Below are positions 9,016-17,485 of a stretch of 64,000 nucleotides of DNA, piece after piece. Source of the stretch: Floridanema aerugineum. Its GTDB lineage: Bacteria; Cyanobacteriota; Cyanobacteriia; Cyanobacteriales; Aerosakkonemataceae. The first letter of the stretch is position 1, and each line of letters begins with the position of its first letter. Below the pieces are notes generated by a model. That model was not told the DNA's origin. It was given only the letters and a program-made list of their open reading frames with translations, and made no database searches. The translations under genes were made by a program, and so were the position numbers. Location of the stretch: assembly GCF_041929345.1 (NCBI RefSeq), contig NZ_JBHFNQ010000206.1:124001-188000 (forward strand), read 5' to 3'.

Positions 9016-9157
9016 TGCCGGAGCTTACCGGAGTCTAGGCCAACGTAGTTTCATGTAGCCGGAGGCTAACTTACTGTCATATAGCTGGAGCCCAACTTAC
9101 TTTCATATAGCCGGAGTCTAGTAGCCGGAGTTTAAAAGCCGGAGTCTAGGAGCCCAG
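9016..9157. repeat. 26-bp direct repeats with CCGGAG core (iteron-like)
   Basis: The block contains at least seven copies of a core close to (A)GCCGGAG followed by TCTA, GCTA or similar. Two units of 26 bp are in exact phase (9051-9076 and 9077-9102; they differ at five positions) and a partial third starts at 9103. Further cores follow at shorter spacing up to 9157. Iterated direct repeats just before a replication gene are typical of iteron-type plasmid origins. No DnaA box was recognised with certainty. Confidence 0.6.
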
Positions 9158-9173
9158 ACAAGCTATTGTCAGT

Positions 9174-9198
9174 GCTTCCATATTAAAACATTGGAAGC
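9174..9198. repeat. Inverted repeat GCTTCCA/TGGAAGC
   Basis: GCTTCCA at 9174-9180 and TGGAAGC at 9192-9198 are perfect inverted copies around an 11-bp AT-rich centre. CTTCCA occurs again near 9225. The repeat is about 90 bp before the primase start and could be an operator or part of the origin. Confidence 0.45.
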
Positions 9199-9290
9199 TC
9201 TGAATCAATAGGTATGTTGTAGTACTTCCACGCTCGGACATTTTTGTGTTCTAACTCCGGCTCCCACAAACCCTTCAAAATGGAGCCAAA

Positions 9291-12200
9291 ATGCACAACA
9301 ATTCTTCATCCCATAACAACCTGAAAACCCGTCTTGTTCAAGGCTTATCCTGCATCCCTTCAGACTGGCAACTCTGCCTGCTGGATAACAAAAAAGTTCC
9401 ACAAGGCTTAGGCTGGCAAGAAAAGCCACTAACTCCCGCCCAAATGGAAGAAGCTGTAACCAACGGCTTTCTAGTGGACAAAGCCGATGGCACTCAATAC
9501 CGCTGTTACCCCAAAGGCTACGGGCTGATTACAGGCACACCAGTCACCATCAACCGCGAAACCTTTTACCTGATGGCATTAGACCAAGATGGAGCTTCTG
9601 CTAGAGAAAAAATTCTGCAACTCTCAGGTGGCGAAGAACTGCCCAAAACAGTCGCCTTTACCTCCCGTCGTCCAGGGCGCTGTCAATACCTATTCCTCAT
9701 TCCAGAACAATACGCCCCATCGCTTCGTACCAAGAAATTCCTCACCGACGTAACTGGAGATGATGGAAAAAGCGAACAACTAGAACTGCGCTGGACTGGA
9801 CTACAATCTTGCCTACCTCCCAGCATTCACCCTACCACTGGCGAATACATTTGGGTTCCCGGTTGTGCTCCCGATGAAATTCCCATAGCACTCGCACCCA
9901 TCTGGCTCATCGAAGCCATGCTCATCGAAAATGAAGTAACAAACTCCACACCTCATACACATTACCAAGAACCAAAATTGACTGATATTGATTGGGCATT
10001 ATCCTATCTCGCCGCCTTATCTCCCAGCCGAGCCGATGACTATAACCAATGGTGTAATGTAGGGATGAGTCTCAAATCCATTGACGATTCTCTACTTTAT
10101 GAATGGGATAAATGGAGTCGCCTATCCTCCAAATACCAACCAGGGGAATGCGAGAAAAAATGGAAAACCTTTAATAAAAATGGTGTTGGTATTGGTACCC
10201 TCGCACACTGGGCTAAACTTGACGGATGGACTTCACCATTCAAAAACCAAAATGTCATCAATAACCGAAAAAATTACCAAACAGATAGCAGTAACTCAAA
10301 TGGCAATGGTAATCATCATTCCTTGTACAACCAAGTAACAACCATCGTTACTAGCGACCTAAACCCACCTCAACAGACAGCAGCTATTGTCGAATTATCC
10401 TCTGACAATGGCTATTCCTTAAAAGGAGTCAAAGATTTAGCAGTTGAAATTGAAACTTATATTAATCAAACAGACAGCAAAACCGAAAATGTCTTAGAAC
10501 TTAAGAAGCTTCTCAATTATCGACGCGAACAGCTAAATATGAGCCAAATTTTGCCTACACCCTTAGCCTCAGCACTTTTAAGTAAAGCCAATTCCGACTC
10601 CATTGACCCGGTTTATCTTTACCAATATCTCCTAGCAGCTTGTGGAAGCGAAATGGGCGGACACATTGGCATTATTGGTAAAGAAGGTGCAACCTTAGCA
10701 GACAGTTGGATAGAGTATCCCATCTTTTGGACAATGGTTGTTGCTTTACCATCGGCGGGTAAAAGTCAGACAATGCGCTCTGTATTTAGCCCCATCAAAC
10801 AACGCTATAAACAAGCCAAAACCGAATATCGAAAAGTCCAACAGCAACTAGAAAACTTAAAAGAAAAATGGGAAGAAAAGTCTCAACAACAAAAGGAAAA
10901 ACTTCTAGAGAGCTCGGAAAATCCCCGGATATTCAAAGCCACAATGCCTGCTCCTCCTCCCAAAAAAATCATTGAAGCTGGAAGTCCTGAAGGTGCCATA
11001 CGTCGGATGAGCGAACTAACACCCAGAACTGGTTGTACCTGGGTTTTTGATGAATTGCTGCGCTTGTTGAAATTAGATCAATATAAAGATAGAGGAGGCG
11101 ATACTCGACAAATCTTACTCCAAACCTGGAATGCTCCGGCTGATATTGAGTTTGAACGTTCTAAGGAAGAAAACGCTTTTCATCTTAAAGATATCTGTTT
11201 AAATTTAACAGGAGCTACTCAATTATCCAAAGTCAAACAGTTATTTAGCGACCCCGATGATGGAGATGGATTGATTAGTCGATTTTTAGTCGCACTACCA
11301 ACAACACCCAGTAACTTCGCCGTTTGGTCAGATTTAAAAGTCTCTATCGACCAAGAATTACAAGAATTGTACGACCACCTGCGCTTACTACATAAACGGT
11401 TGTCAGGAACACAAGAAGACGAGGAACAGGAACTATCCCCGCTTTTCTTGTCCTTTACTAAAGAAGCACAACTTCGCTGGAAACACTGGTGGGAAGAAGT
11501 CAGACGCAATCAACAAACTGTAGAATTTGAAAATCCCGCGTTTTTTGCTTATTTGGGCAAAATGCTCAGTCAAACCCTGAGATTAGCCCTATTGCTCCAC
11601 TGCATGGAGTTGAAGTACGAACAAAAAAACGACCCATTCCAAGTCGGTATTGATACCCTAGAAAAAGCCATCCTCGCCGCTAAATTTAGCATCGGACAGT
11701 TCCGCATTCTCCAAACTAACAATCACGCCACTGACGAAATGCCTGGTCGCCTCTCCCTCATTCACGCTTACGCCCTGCGAAAAGGGACAGAAGTATCCGC
11801 AGTCCAAGTCCAAAATAGCGTTTTCAAACGGGCTAAACCAAAGCCCACCTTAGCAGAAATCCGTCAGGACTTCGCCATCCTCACAGAAAATGGATACGCT
11901 GTTTTATCTGGCAAAGGAAAAGACCTTCGGATTAGAGCAATTCCGGTAAACGAAGCTCGCATCGGAAATCCGAAAAGTTCCGAACCCTATTACGATATAA
12001 CTCAAAACTTCCGAACGCAGACTTCAAGAGGCACTCAGCCTCCCGTTACCCGAATTTACGACTTTCCCGACAATTCTTGGACAACTCCATCTAGTAATGG
12101 CGACTCACAGGACAATTCCAATAATTCTACAAATGGTCAGAATTATCGGAATTATGACGATGTTGTACCCTCAAAAGTAGAGGCAGAGCCAATTCCCGAC

Positions 12201-12665
12201 GAAATTACCGCGCCGGAAAATTGTCCTAACGATGTCGTATATTCCGAAAACATTCCATCTAGTAACGTTGCGACACCGGAAACACCAGCACGGGGGGACG
12301 GCGAAAATTCCGAGGAGGTGAATTTGCGATCGCAAAATCAAGCAGAAGAACGTCATTTAACTCTTGAGCAATTGCAAACTCTGCTGGCTTGCTATTCGAG
12401 TGCGAAAGCCCTTGCAGAAGCTAGTCCAGAAATGCCTGCCGAGAGTATCGTTTCCTTGTTTGCGCCGTTAGATAATCTGCTCAGAAGCTGGGGTATCGAA
12501 CCAATTGGAAAAGTTTGGGAACAAGTGCCTTATAATCCGCAACTGCATCAACCAGACACGAACGATCTAATTGAGGGAGAATTGGTGTTTGTCAAGTTTA
12601 TCGGATATAAAGATGGTTCGCGCATTCTCTGTCCTGCTCAAATCAGTCGCACTCGAAACTGCTGA
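9291..12665 (+). CDS. Replication protein: prim-pol, PriCT-2 and DUF3987 helicase-like domains
   Basis: The 1124-residue product begins with an archaeo-eukaryotic primase-like domain: LMALDQDG near residue 97 fits the metal-binding D-x-D, and LELRW later fits the third motif. Residues about 228-305 match the PriCT-2 pattern (alternating Trp and Gly around GMSLKSIDD). A DUF3987-type ATPase follows, with the Walker A sequence ALPSAGKSQT near residue 487. The last 250 residues are low in complexity and Asn/Pro/Glu rich. Proteins with this make-up prime or unwind plasmid and phage DNA. The gene follows a block of iteron-like repeats, which supports a role in initiation of replication. Confidence 0.8.
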   Translation: MHNNSSSHNNLKTRLVQGLSCIPSDWQLCLLDNKKVPQGLGWQEKPLTPAQMEEAVTNGFLVDKADGTQYRCYPKGYGLITGTPVTINRETFYLMALDQDGASAREKILQLSGGEELPKTVAFTSRRPGRCQYLFLIPEQYAPSLRTKKFLTDVTGDDGKSEQLELRWTGLQSCLPPSIHPTTGEYIWVPGCAPDEIPIALAPIWLIEAMLIENEVTNSTPHTHYQEPKLTDIDWALSYLAALSPSRADDYNQWCNVGMSLKSIDDSLLYEWDKWSRLSSKYQPGECEKKWKTFNKNGVGIGTLAHWAKLDGWTSPFKNQNVINNRKNYQTDSSNSNGNGNHHSLYNQVTTIVTSDLNPPQQTAAIVELSSDNGYSLKGVKDLAVEIETYINQTDSKTENVLELKKLLNYRREQLNMSQILPTPLASALLSKANSDSIDPVYLYQYLLAACGSEMGGHIGIIGKEGATLADSWIEYPIFWTMVVALPSAGKSQTMRSVFSPIKQRYKQAKTEYRKVQQQLENLKEKWEEKSQQQKEKLLESSENPRIFKATMPAPPPKKIIEAGSPEGAIRRMSELTPRTGCTWVFDELLRLLKLDQYKDRGGDTRQILLQTWNAPADIEFERSKEENAFHLKDICLNLTGATQLSKVKQLFSDPDDGDGLISRFLVALPTTPSNFAVWSDLKVSIDQELQELYDHLRLLHKRLSGTQEDEEQELSPLFLSFTKEAQLRWKHWWEEVRRNQQTVEFENPAFFAYLGKMLSQTLRLALLLHCMELKYEQKNDPFQVGIDTLEKAILAAKFSIGQFRILQTNNHATDEMPGRLSLIHAYALRKGTEVSAVQVQNSVFKRAKPKPTLAEIRQDFAILTENGYAVLSGKGKDLRIRAIPVNEARIGNPKSSEPYYDITQNFRTQTSRGTQPPVTRIYDFPDNSWTTPSSNGDSQDNSNNSTNGQNYRNYDDVVPSKVEAEPIPDEITAPENCPNDVVYSENIPSSNVATPETPARGDGENSEEVNLRSQNQAEERHLTLEQLQTLLACYSSAKALAEASPEMPAESIVSLFAPLDNLLRSWGIEPIGKVWEQVPYNPQLHQPDTNDLIEGELVFVKFIGYKDGSRILCPAQISRTRNC

Positions 12666-12686
12666 GTTTAGTCTTAGCAACATGGC

Positions 12687-12708
12687 CCGATGGAAAATTT
12701 TCCATCGG
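12687..12708. repeat. 22-bp perfect palindrome (copy 1 of shared core)
   Basis: A perfect 22-bp palindrome lies 22 bp after the primase stop. Its 16-bp centre, ATGGAAAATTTTCCAT, occurs again at 29553-29568 after holA. It may act as a bidirectional terminator or as a protein-binding site. Confidence 0.6.
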
Positions 12709-12751
12709 AACTGACTGGAAAAATCAAAAGTAACCTAGTCGGGATTTCTGA

Positions 12752-13687
12752 ATGGTTAATGACCTGAGATCGGATTACGATAGTGCTTGGAAAGAAGCAC
12801 TCACCGTTTATTTTGAGCCATTTATGGCCTTTTGCTTCGCAGATGCTCACGCCGACATTAATTGGGAAAGAGGTTATGAAACCTTAGACACGGAATTGCA
12901 AGAAGTAATTCGTGATGCCGAAATCGGAAGGCGTTTAGCAGATAAACTGGTAAAAGTATGGCTGAACTCCGGCGAAGATGCTCTGGTTTTAATTCATGTC
13001 GAAATCCAAGGACAAGTGCAAACAGACTTTGCCGAGCGAATGTATGTCTACAATCATCGACTGTTTGACCGCTATCGACAAAAAGTATTTAGTTTTGCCG
13101 TATTAGGAGACGAAAATAGCAATTGGCGGCCAACAAGCTATAGTTATCATCGATGGGGATTTCATAGTAGTTTGCAATTCCCAATAATAAAACTACTAGA
13201 CTATCGAATAGATACACTAGAAGAAAGCACCAATCCTTTTGCCATTATTATCGCGGCTCACTTAGAAACCCAAGCAACACGCAATGATTTACAGCGCCGT
13301 TTTCAGTCAAAATTAAGTTTAGTGCGACGACTATATGAGCGTGGCTATACTAAAAATCAGATTTTGGAGTTGTTCCGGTTTATTGAATGGATGATGATTT
13401 TACCGGATGCAATTCAACAAGAGTTTAAGTTCCAAATCAGGCGAATAGAGGAGGAAAAACAAATGCCATACATCACCAGTTTTGAACGAGATGCCAAATT
13501 AGAAATTGCTCGTGAAAATGTAATTGAAGTTCTAGAAACACGGTTTTCAGTAGTGCCAGATGCCTTGTCCCAAAGGATAAATTCTCTCAACGATCTAGCA
13601 CTCCTAAAACAACTGCATAAACAAACTATCACTGTACTTTCATTAGAAGATTTCGTACAAATGTTAACAGAAACTCAAGGAGAATAA
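12752..13687 (+). CDS. Rpn-family PD-(D/E)XK nuclease (recombination-promoting)
   Basis: The 311-residue product matches the cyanobacterial Rpn/PDDEXK_2 pattern. The nuclease core is in the first 120 residues: DAEIGRRLADKL followed by VLIHVEIQGQ, with the acidic residue and E-x-Q of the active site, then ERMYVYNHRLFDRY. The C-terminal part is helical and ends with a DUF4351-like segment. These proteins cut DNA and promote RecA-independent exchange, and some are annotated as transposases, but no inverted repeats were seen around this gene, so it is not treated as an insertion sequence. Its 3' end overlaps that of the opposing gene by 13 bp. Confidence 0.75.
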   Translation: MVNDLRSDYDSAWKEALTVYFEPFMAFCFADAHADINWERGYETLDTELQEVIRDAEIGRRLADKLVKVWLNSGEDALVLIHVEIQGQVQTDFAERMYVYNHRLFDRYRQKVFSFAVLGDENSNWRPTSYSYHRWGFHSSLQFPIIKLLDYRIDTLEESTNPFAIIIAAHLETQATRNDLQRRFQSKLSLVRRLYERGYTKNQILELFRFIEWMMILPDAIQQEFKFQIRRIEEEKQMPYITSFERDAKLEIARENVIEVLETRFSVVPDALSQRINSLNDLALLKQLHKQTITVLSLEDFVQMLTETQGE

Positions 13688-14064
13688 GAAAAGACAGAGG
13701 CTAAATCAGAATTTAGCTCAACCTTTTCATCATCTTCTAACCAACCGGACATTTGTAATAAACAATCCGCTCGATTGCGGGCATATAACGATAAAATATT
13801 TCGGGCTGATTCAATCGGAAAATCTTTTCTCCAAGCTAACAGTTCTCTTTGCATTCCGGCTAATTCCAATAAAAATTCTTGGGGAACATTGCTAGCAGAC
13901 CATTCAATCATTAAAGCAGCTTCTCGTAAAAGATGATTGGTTAATGAATCCTGTTTGGGATTGATTGATTGCTGCGATATAGTAGCAAGAGTTGAGGCTA
14001 AATTACCCAACTGTTGTTGCCAATCTAAAGTAGTGAACCGTTCGTATAATTTTTGGCGTTCCAT
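13675..14064 (-). CDS. Unknown helical protein downstream of DUF5674 gene
   Basis: The 129-residue product is mostly alpha-helical without signal peptide or membrane segment. The family was not recognised. Its ATG overlaps the stop codon that ends the restored DUF5674 frame (TAATG), so the two genes were built as one coupled operon. The 3' end overlaps the end of the Rpn gene. A pairing with a DUF5674 protein of similar small size hints at a toxin-antitoxin-like or other two-gene module, but nothing in the sequence shows this directly. Confidence 0.6.
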   Translation of the reverse strand: MERQKLYERFTTLDWQQQLGNLASTLATISQQSINPKQDSLTNHLLREAALMIEWSASNVPQEFLLELAGMQRELLAWRKDFPIESARNILSLYARNRADCLLQMSGWLEDDEKVELNSDLASVFSYSP

Positions 14065-14403
14065 TAGCTGACCTCTAATAAATGACGTACAATTTTTTCT
14101 ATTATCTCTCGCAGTATCGGATTTTGGATTTCCATTGACCGATTTTGCTGACGGGGACGGATATTAATTAAAGATTCTTTCCCCAACTGACTTGTTTTGA
14201 GTAAACCAATCTGCACCCCAAATATCTTGCTGTTGACTGCCATCCTCTAATAAAATCTGTTCGCAATCAGCATGAAGTTCTCCTCCTCCGGCAATAATTT
14301 CTCGCGCTATATCTACTGCTAGTTTAATTCTTAATCCAAAATAGGTTTCTGCCATTTGCTCAATTTGTTCTGAGGTGGCAGGTTCGCGAATAATTAGAAT
14401 CAT
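14064..14403 (-). pseudogene. DUF5674 family protein, frameshifted
   Basis: The first 65 residues (14403 to about 14200) match the DUF5674 pattern: MILIIREPAT at the start and GGGELHADCEQILLEDGSQQ with DIWGADW in the middle. The frame then leaves the family and stops at 14164. Removing one base from the CCCC at 14181-14184 restores the normal ending (ESLINIRPRQ, then SMEIQNP) up to a stop at 14064-14066, giving about 113 residues, the usual family length. The gene is therefore broken by a single-base insertion, or the base is a sequencing error. The family's function is unknown. Confidence 0.75.
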
Positions 14404-14524
14404 CTTTAAACAACTAGTATCATCAGTTACTATAGCTTCTGTAGAAGAATTTCTACAAATTTTAACAGAAATCTAAGAGTTTTTCTAGTACTATTTTGTT
14501 CAAAAAAACGAAACATCAAATAAA

Positions 14525-14546
14525 CTCCGCGCCTACCGTCGCGGAG
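14525..14546. repeat. Hairpin CTCCGCG/CGCGGAG
   Basis: A perfect 7-bp GC-rich stem with an 8-base loop, about 80 bp before the start of the next plus-strand gene. It has no T run after it and is not a standard terminator. Confidence 0.45.
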
Positions 14547-14624
14547 CCAGAAAAAATTGCCATTCAATTCACCGATATGCGCCACAAAAATTTCGGTGAA
14601 TATCTCGAATAGGAGATTAAAACA

Positions 14625-15089
14625 ATGAGCATTGAAGCTATCAACGACACATTTTTCCCCGTATTTTTGTTTATCGTTTTCTTTAGTAGTGCTTGCTGCT
14701 TTCTCTATAATCCTGCTGAAATCGCATACCTTTCTTCGCTTCCAATTGAAACGTCGTCACCATTAATTCAACAACAACAACTAATTGTTGAATCCAAGCA
14801 ATTGATGCCAGAAGCAGTTACTATCAATACTCAATTGATTACACTTCGACAAGCTCGAGCGATCGCCAGTGCCATCAAAAAAGCCAACCCTTCACTTGGT
14901 ATTCAGCAGAAAGTAAATGGTTCTGATGCTAGCGTCCAATGGCTGCGAATTCAAATCAAAAATCGTTTGGAACAAGCCCCAGAACTGGTAACTCCGATTA
15001 TTCTTGAACTTGCTCCAACTGCATCCAGTTCACAGCCCAAGTCTACAAAGGTTTCTCGTGACAACACCCACAACCGAAAAGTTGGTTAG
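14625..15089 (+). CDS. Unknown protein with one N-terminal membrane segment
   Basis: The 154-residue product has a hydrophobic segment at about residues 8-30 (FFPVFLFIVFFSSACCFLY) and a soluble C-terminal part with an alternating helical pattern. A purine-rich stretch AGGAG lies 9 bases before the ATG. The middle segment (LRQARAIASAIKKANPSLGI, then a short helix) resembles a small SAP- or HTH-like fold in cyanobacterial proteins, but the match is weak. No close neighbour on the same strand gives a clue to its function. Confidence 0.55.
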   Translation: MSIEAINDTFFPVFLFIVFFSSACCFLYNPAEIAYLSSLPIETSSPLIQQQQLIVESKQLMPEAVTINTQLITLRQARAIASAIKKANPSLGIQQKVNGSDASVQWLRIQIKNRLEQAPELVTPIILELAPTASSSQPKSTKVSRDNTHNRKVG

Positions 15090-15100
15090 CATTACTTCTG

Positions 15101-15351
15101 CTAGATGTGTATATACCGCCGTCTAATTAAATCTAGCTCGGTTTTTTCCGTATCTATAATCTCTAGCAAACTTTCATACCAACCCATGAAAAGTATTCTT
15201 GCGCCGGAAGTGAAAGTGGGTTTCTGCATCTGCCAAGGTTTTTATCGCATCAGTAATCGCCTTTTTCAATCCCACTTTTTCCAGCCCGCAGTAAATTTTT
15301 TAACTTACCAGCTATAACTTTAATTTGTTGTGCTAGACAAAATCTAGACAT
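15101..15351 (-). pseudogene. Broken small gene of unknown family
   Basis: A strong ribosome binding site (AAGGAGG, minus strand of 15362-15368) stands 10 bases before an ATG at 15351, but the frame stops after 28 codons. Protein-like sequence then continues in another frame (15284 to 15174: VGLKKAITDAIKTLADAETH and on) and in the first frame again (15175 to 15101: ESLLEIIDTEKTELDLI). Joined, these give a helical, charged protein of about 83 residues with two compensating shifts. The family was not recognised. The gene lies just downstream of the integrase and in the same direction. The ribosome binding site can pair with CTCCT just upstream. Confidence 0.4.
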
Positions 15352-15411
15352 AGCTGACTCTCCTCCTTCAGTGAGGAGCAAGAATTTTCTAGCCTACCCT
15401 TTCCTTCCATA

Positions 15412-16089
15412 CTACAAGTCATAATCGCGAACGGTTTTTTTGGGGATTTCGTCAGTGATGGACGATAAATCGAGGTTTTGGTCAGGGGGATCGGTAAATT
15501 GCCGTTTACCGATCGGGGATAGCATCGACAAGGACGCGATCGCTCCGGTGACTTGGTTGGGATGTACTTCTAAATACCTCTGCAATTGTTCTAGGTTACG
15601 ATGACCGGAGATTTCTTGAATGATCCTTAAAGGAATTCCAGCGTTGCTCATCTGCGTCAGGGCGGTGCGGCGAAAAGAATGGGTGGAAACACCTTCAATG
15701 CCAATACGGGCGCAGGCTTCTCTTAAAAAGCGGGCGGCGGTGTCGGGGTTAAGATAGCCGCAATAGCGACCGGGGAATAGGTAAATTCTGCCTGCTTGCG
15801 GTCGGTAAGCTTTGAGGATAATTCGCAGGTCTTCTAGCACGGGGATGTTGCGGGTGGCGAGTTTACCTTTGGTATGATTTTTGCGGACAATTAAAACTGC
15901 ACGCACTTCGCCAGCACGGTTATAAACGTCTTCGGTGAGTAAGGTACAAGCTTCGGCGATGCGACAAGCACTAAACAAACAAACAGCAAATAAGGTGCGG
16001 TCTCGCTCATTGGTTAGCCCCTGATTAAATAACAAATCGATTTCTTGGGGCGTGAGAATTTTCGATTGTCCATAGCGATTGATTTTCAT
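15412..16089 (-). CDS. Tyrosine recombinase (integrase), catalytic domain only
   Basis: The 225-residue product carries the tyrosine-recombinase signature: Arg in FSACRIAEACTL (near residue 40), the HSFRR box (about 139-143), GHRN (about 164-167) and the nucleophile in LQRYLEV (near residue 173). It has almost no N-terminal core-binding domain, so it is shorter than phage integrases (300-400 residues). Small enzymes of this kind act as plasmid resolvases or in integron-like and element mobility roles. No attachment site could be identified. The start has no alternative ATG upstream that would add a SAM-like domain. Confidence 0.8.
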   Translation of the reverse strand: MKINRYGQSKILTPQEIDLLFNQGLTNERDRTLFAVCLFSACRIAEACTLLTEDVYNRAGEVRAVLIVRKNHTKGKLATRNIPVLEDLRIILKAYRPQAGRIYLFPGRYCGYLNPDTAARFLREACARIGIEGVSTHSFRRTALTQMSNAGIPLRIIQEISGHRNLEQLQRYLEVHPNQVTGAIASLSMLSPIGKRQFTDPPDQNLDLSSITDEIPKKTVRDYDL

Positions 16090-16229
16090 CTTTACTAAAC
16101 CCCAGTTTCCTCCCTGTCACAGAAGGGGAAGATACCTAAAACGATAGTCTTTTACAGGGGAGTAGGTCAAACAAAAGTTGGATTTAAGCTGATTCAGATG
16201 AGCTATTTTGTTGTTGTTTTCTAATCGCA

Positions 16230-17465
16230 TCATGTCCGATGTGCCTCTGTTTTGACAATCCAGCGCGGCCAAAATGGGTCATGTCCGGGAAGTAGTCGTT
16301 CGAGTTCAAGTTGAATTTGTGCGGGGGTTCTTAAGTGTTCGGGAAAGGCATTCATGTTATCGTGGCGCATCCAAGCTTCGGCGGCTTCAATGGTGATTTC
16401 TGCTTGTTGGGAACGGGCTTGTTTTAGTCCAAAAATTTCTGAAGTTAACCAGCCTACTGTATCACCTTGTTTTGTCCAAGGAAATTCATTTAATGTCACT
16501 TGTTGACGCTGTAATTCAAATAAAAATAATCTATCTATTTCTTCATTAAAAATAGGTTCTAATGAGGCTAAAACTAAAGGCGAATGGGTAGTAGCGAATG
16601 CTTGTATTTTTATCTGTTGTTGTAAGCCTGCTGCGACTTCTAAAACGGCTGGCAGAATTGACCTTTGCCATTGGGGATGCAGGTGAGATTCTACTTCATC
16701 CATGAGTAGTGTAATTTGCTCTACTGGTGGTTTTTTTCGTAGTTTAGATGCTTGCAGGTGTTCGTACCAAGTCCAAACAAGTAAATAAGCTAGTCCCAAA
16801 ATGCGCTTCATTCCGGCTGATGTGTGGATAATTGGTACAGTTCCGTAGGGCATTTTAATTGTCGGAATATCGCGCACATCTTCTACAGAAATTCGTATGG
16901 GTTCTCCAGGTTCTATCGATTCATTAGGATGGGGTGAAAGTTGTTTGATGACGCGAGATAACAGTTGAAAGGTTGTTTTATCTGGTTGATTTTGCCATTT
17001 GACCCAATCTTGAATTAACCCGTTGGATAAAACTTTATCGTTGTTATCTTTTAAACCGTTCCAAAGTGTGTAATGACTGAAATGATATGCGGTGGAAAGA
17101 CTACGAGCGGGATCGAAAACACAGAAGCCACCATCAACGCGGACGTAAATAACTAAACTGTTTAGTAAAGCAGGGAAACTGAGGTCGCGCCATTGTTGTT
17201 GTTCAAAATCGAAATAACTGTGAAAGGTTTTAGTTTCACCATTTGTTTGATTGTTGAAGCTGCCAGAGATTTGGGGAGTTTCTTCTGTTAGTTGAGGCCA
17301 TGCGGGATTATCTGCCCAAGTTCCGGTGAGGGAACACCAAATAATGTCTAATAAAAACGTTTTTCCTAGTCCGTTATCGCCTGTAAAGATATTCAGCCTA
17401 TCGGTAAATTCTACATCAAGTTGCGGTGCTGGGCCGACTCGCTTGAGGTGCATTTTTTTTAACAT
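16230..17465 (-). CDS. AAA (OLD/RecF-like) ATPase, partner of ParB-like protein
   Basis: The 411-residue product has Walker A FTGDNGLGKTFLLD near residues 28-41, a Walker B of the ABC/OLD type (LLMDEVESHLHPQWQ) and an H-loop (FATTHSPLVLASL). There is no TOPRIM domain, in contrast to OLD nucleases. The C-terminal 90 residues are typical of AAA_15-type ATPases found alone on mobile elements. It starts 20 bp after the ParB-like gene, so both are likely co-transcribed. It could power DNA partition or be the sensor of a defence pair; the sequence does not decide this. Confidence 0.65.
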   Translation of the reverse strand: MLKKMHLKRVGPAPQLDVEFTDRLNIFTGDNGLGKTFLLDIIWCSLTGTWADNPAWPQLTEETPQISGSFNNQTNGETKTFHSYFDFEQQQWRDLSFPALLNSLVIYVRVDGGFCVFDPARSLSTAYHFSHYTLWNGLKDNNDKVLSNGLIQDWVKWQNQPDKTTFQLLSRVIKQLSPHPNESIEPGEPIRISVEDVRDIPTIKMPYGTVPIIHTSAGMKRILGLAYLLVWTWYEHLQASKLRKKPPVEQITLLMDEVESHLHPQWQRSILPAVLEVAAGLQQQIKIQAFATTHSPLVLASLEPIFNEEIDRLFLFELQRQQVTLNEFPWTKQGDTVGWLTSEIFGLKQARSQQAEITIEAAEAWMRHDNMNAFPEHLRTPAQIQLELERLLPGHDPFWPRWIVKTEAHRT

Positions 17466-17485
17466 TTTACTATCCTATAACTACA

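Noticed and set aside
9016..9157. CRISPR array
   Set aside because: The repeats are short and imperfect, spacing is irregular, no unique spacers of equal length and no cas genes are present.
12752..13687. Insertion sequence carrying the Rpn gene
   Set aside because: No terminal inverted repeats or target duplications were seen around the gene.
15105..15317. Plus-strand frame of 70 codons
   Set aside because: It is the antisense of the broken minus-strand gene, has no ribosome binding site and an unusual composition.
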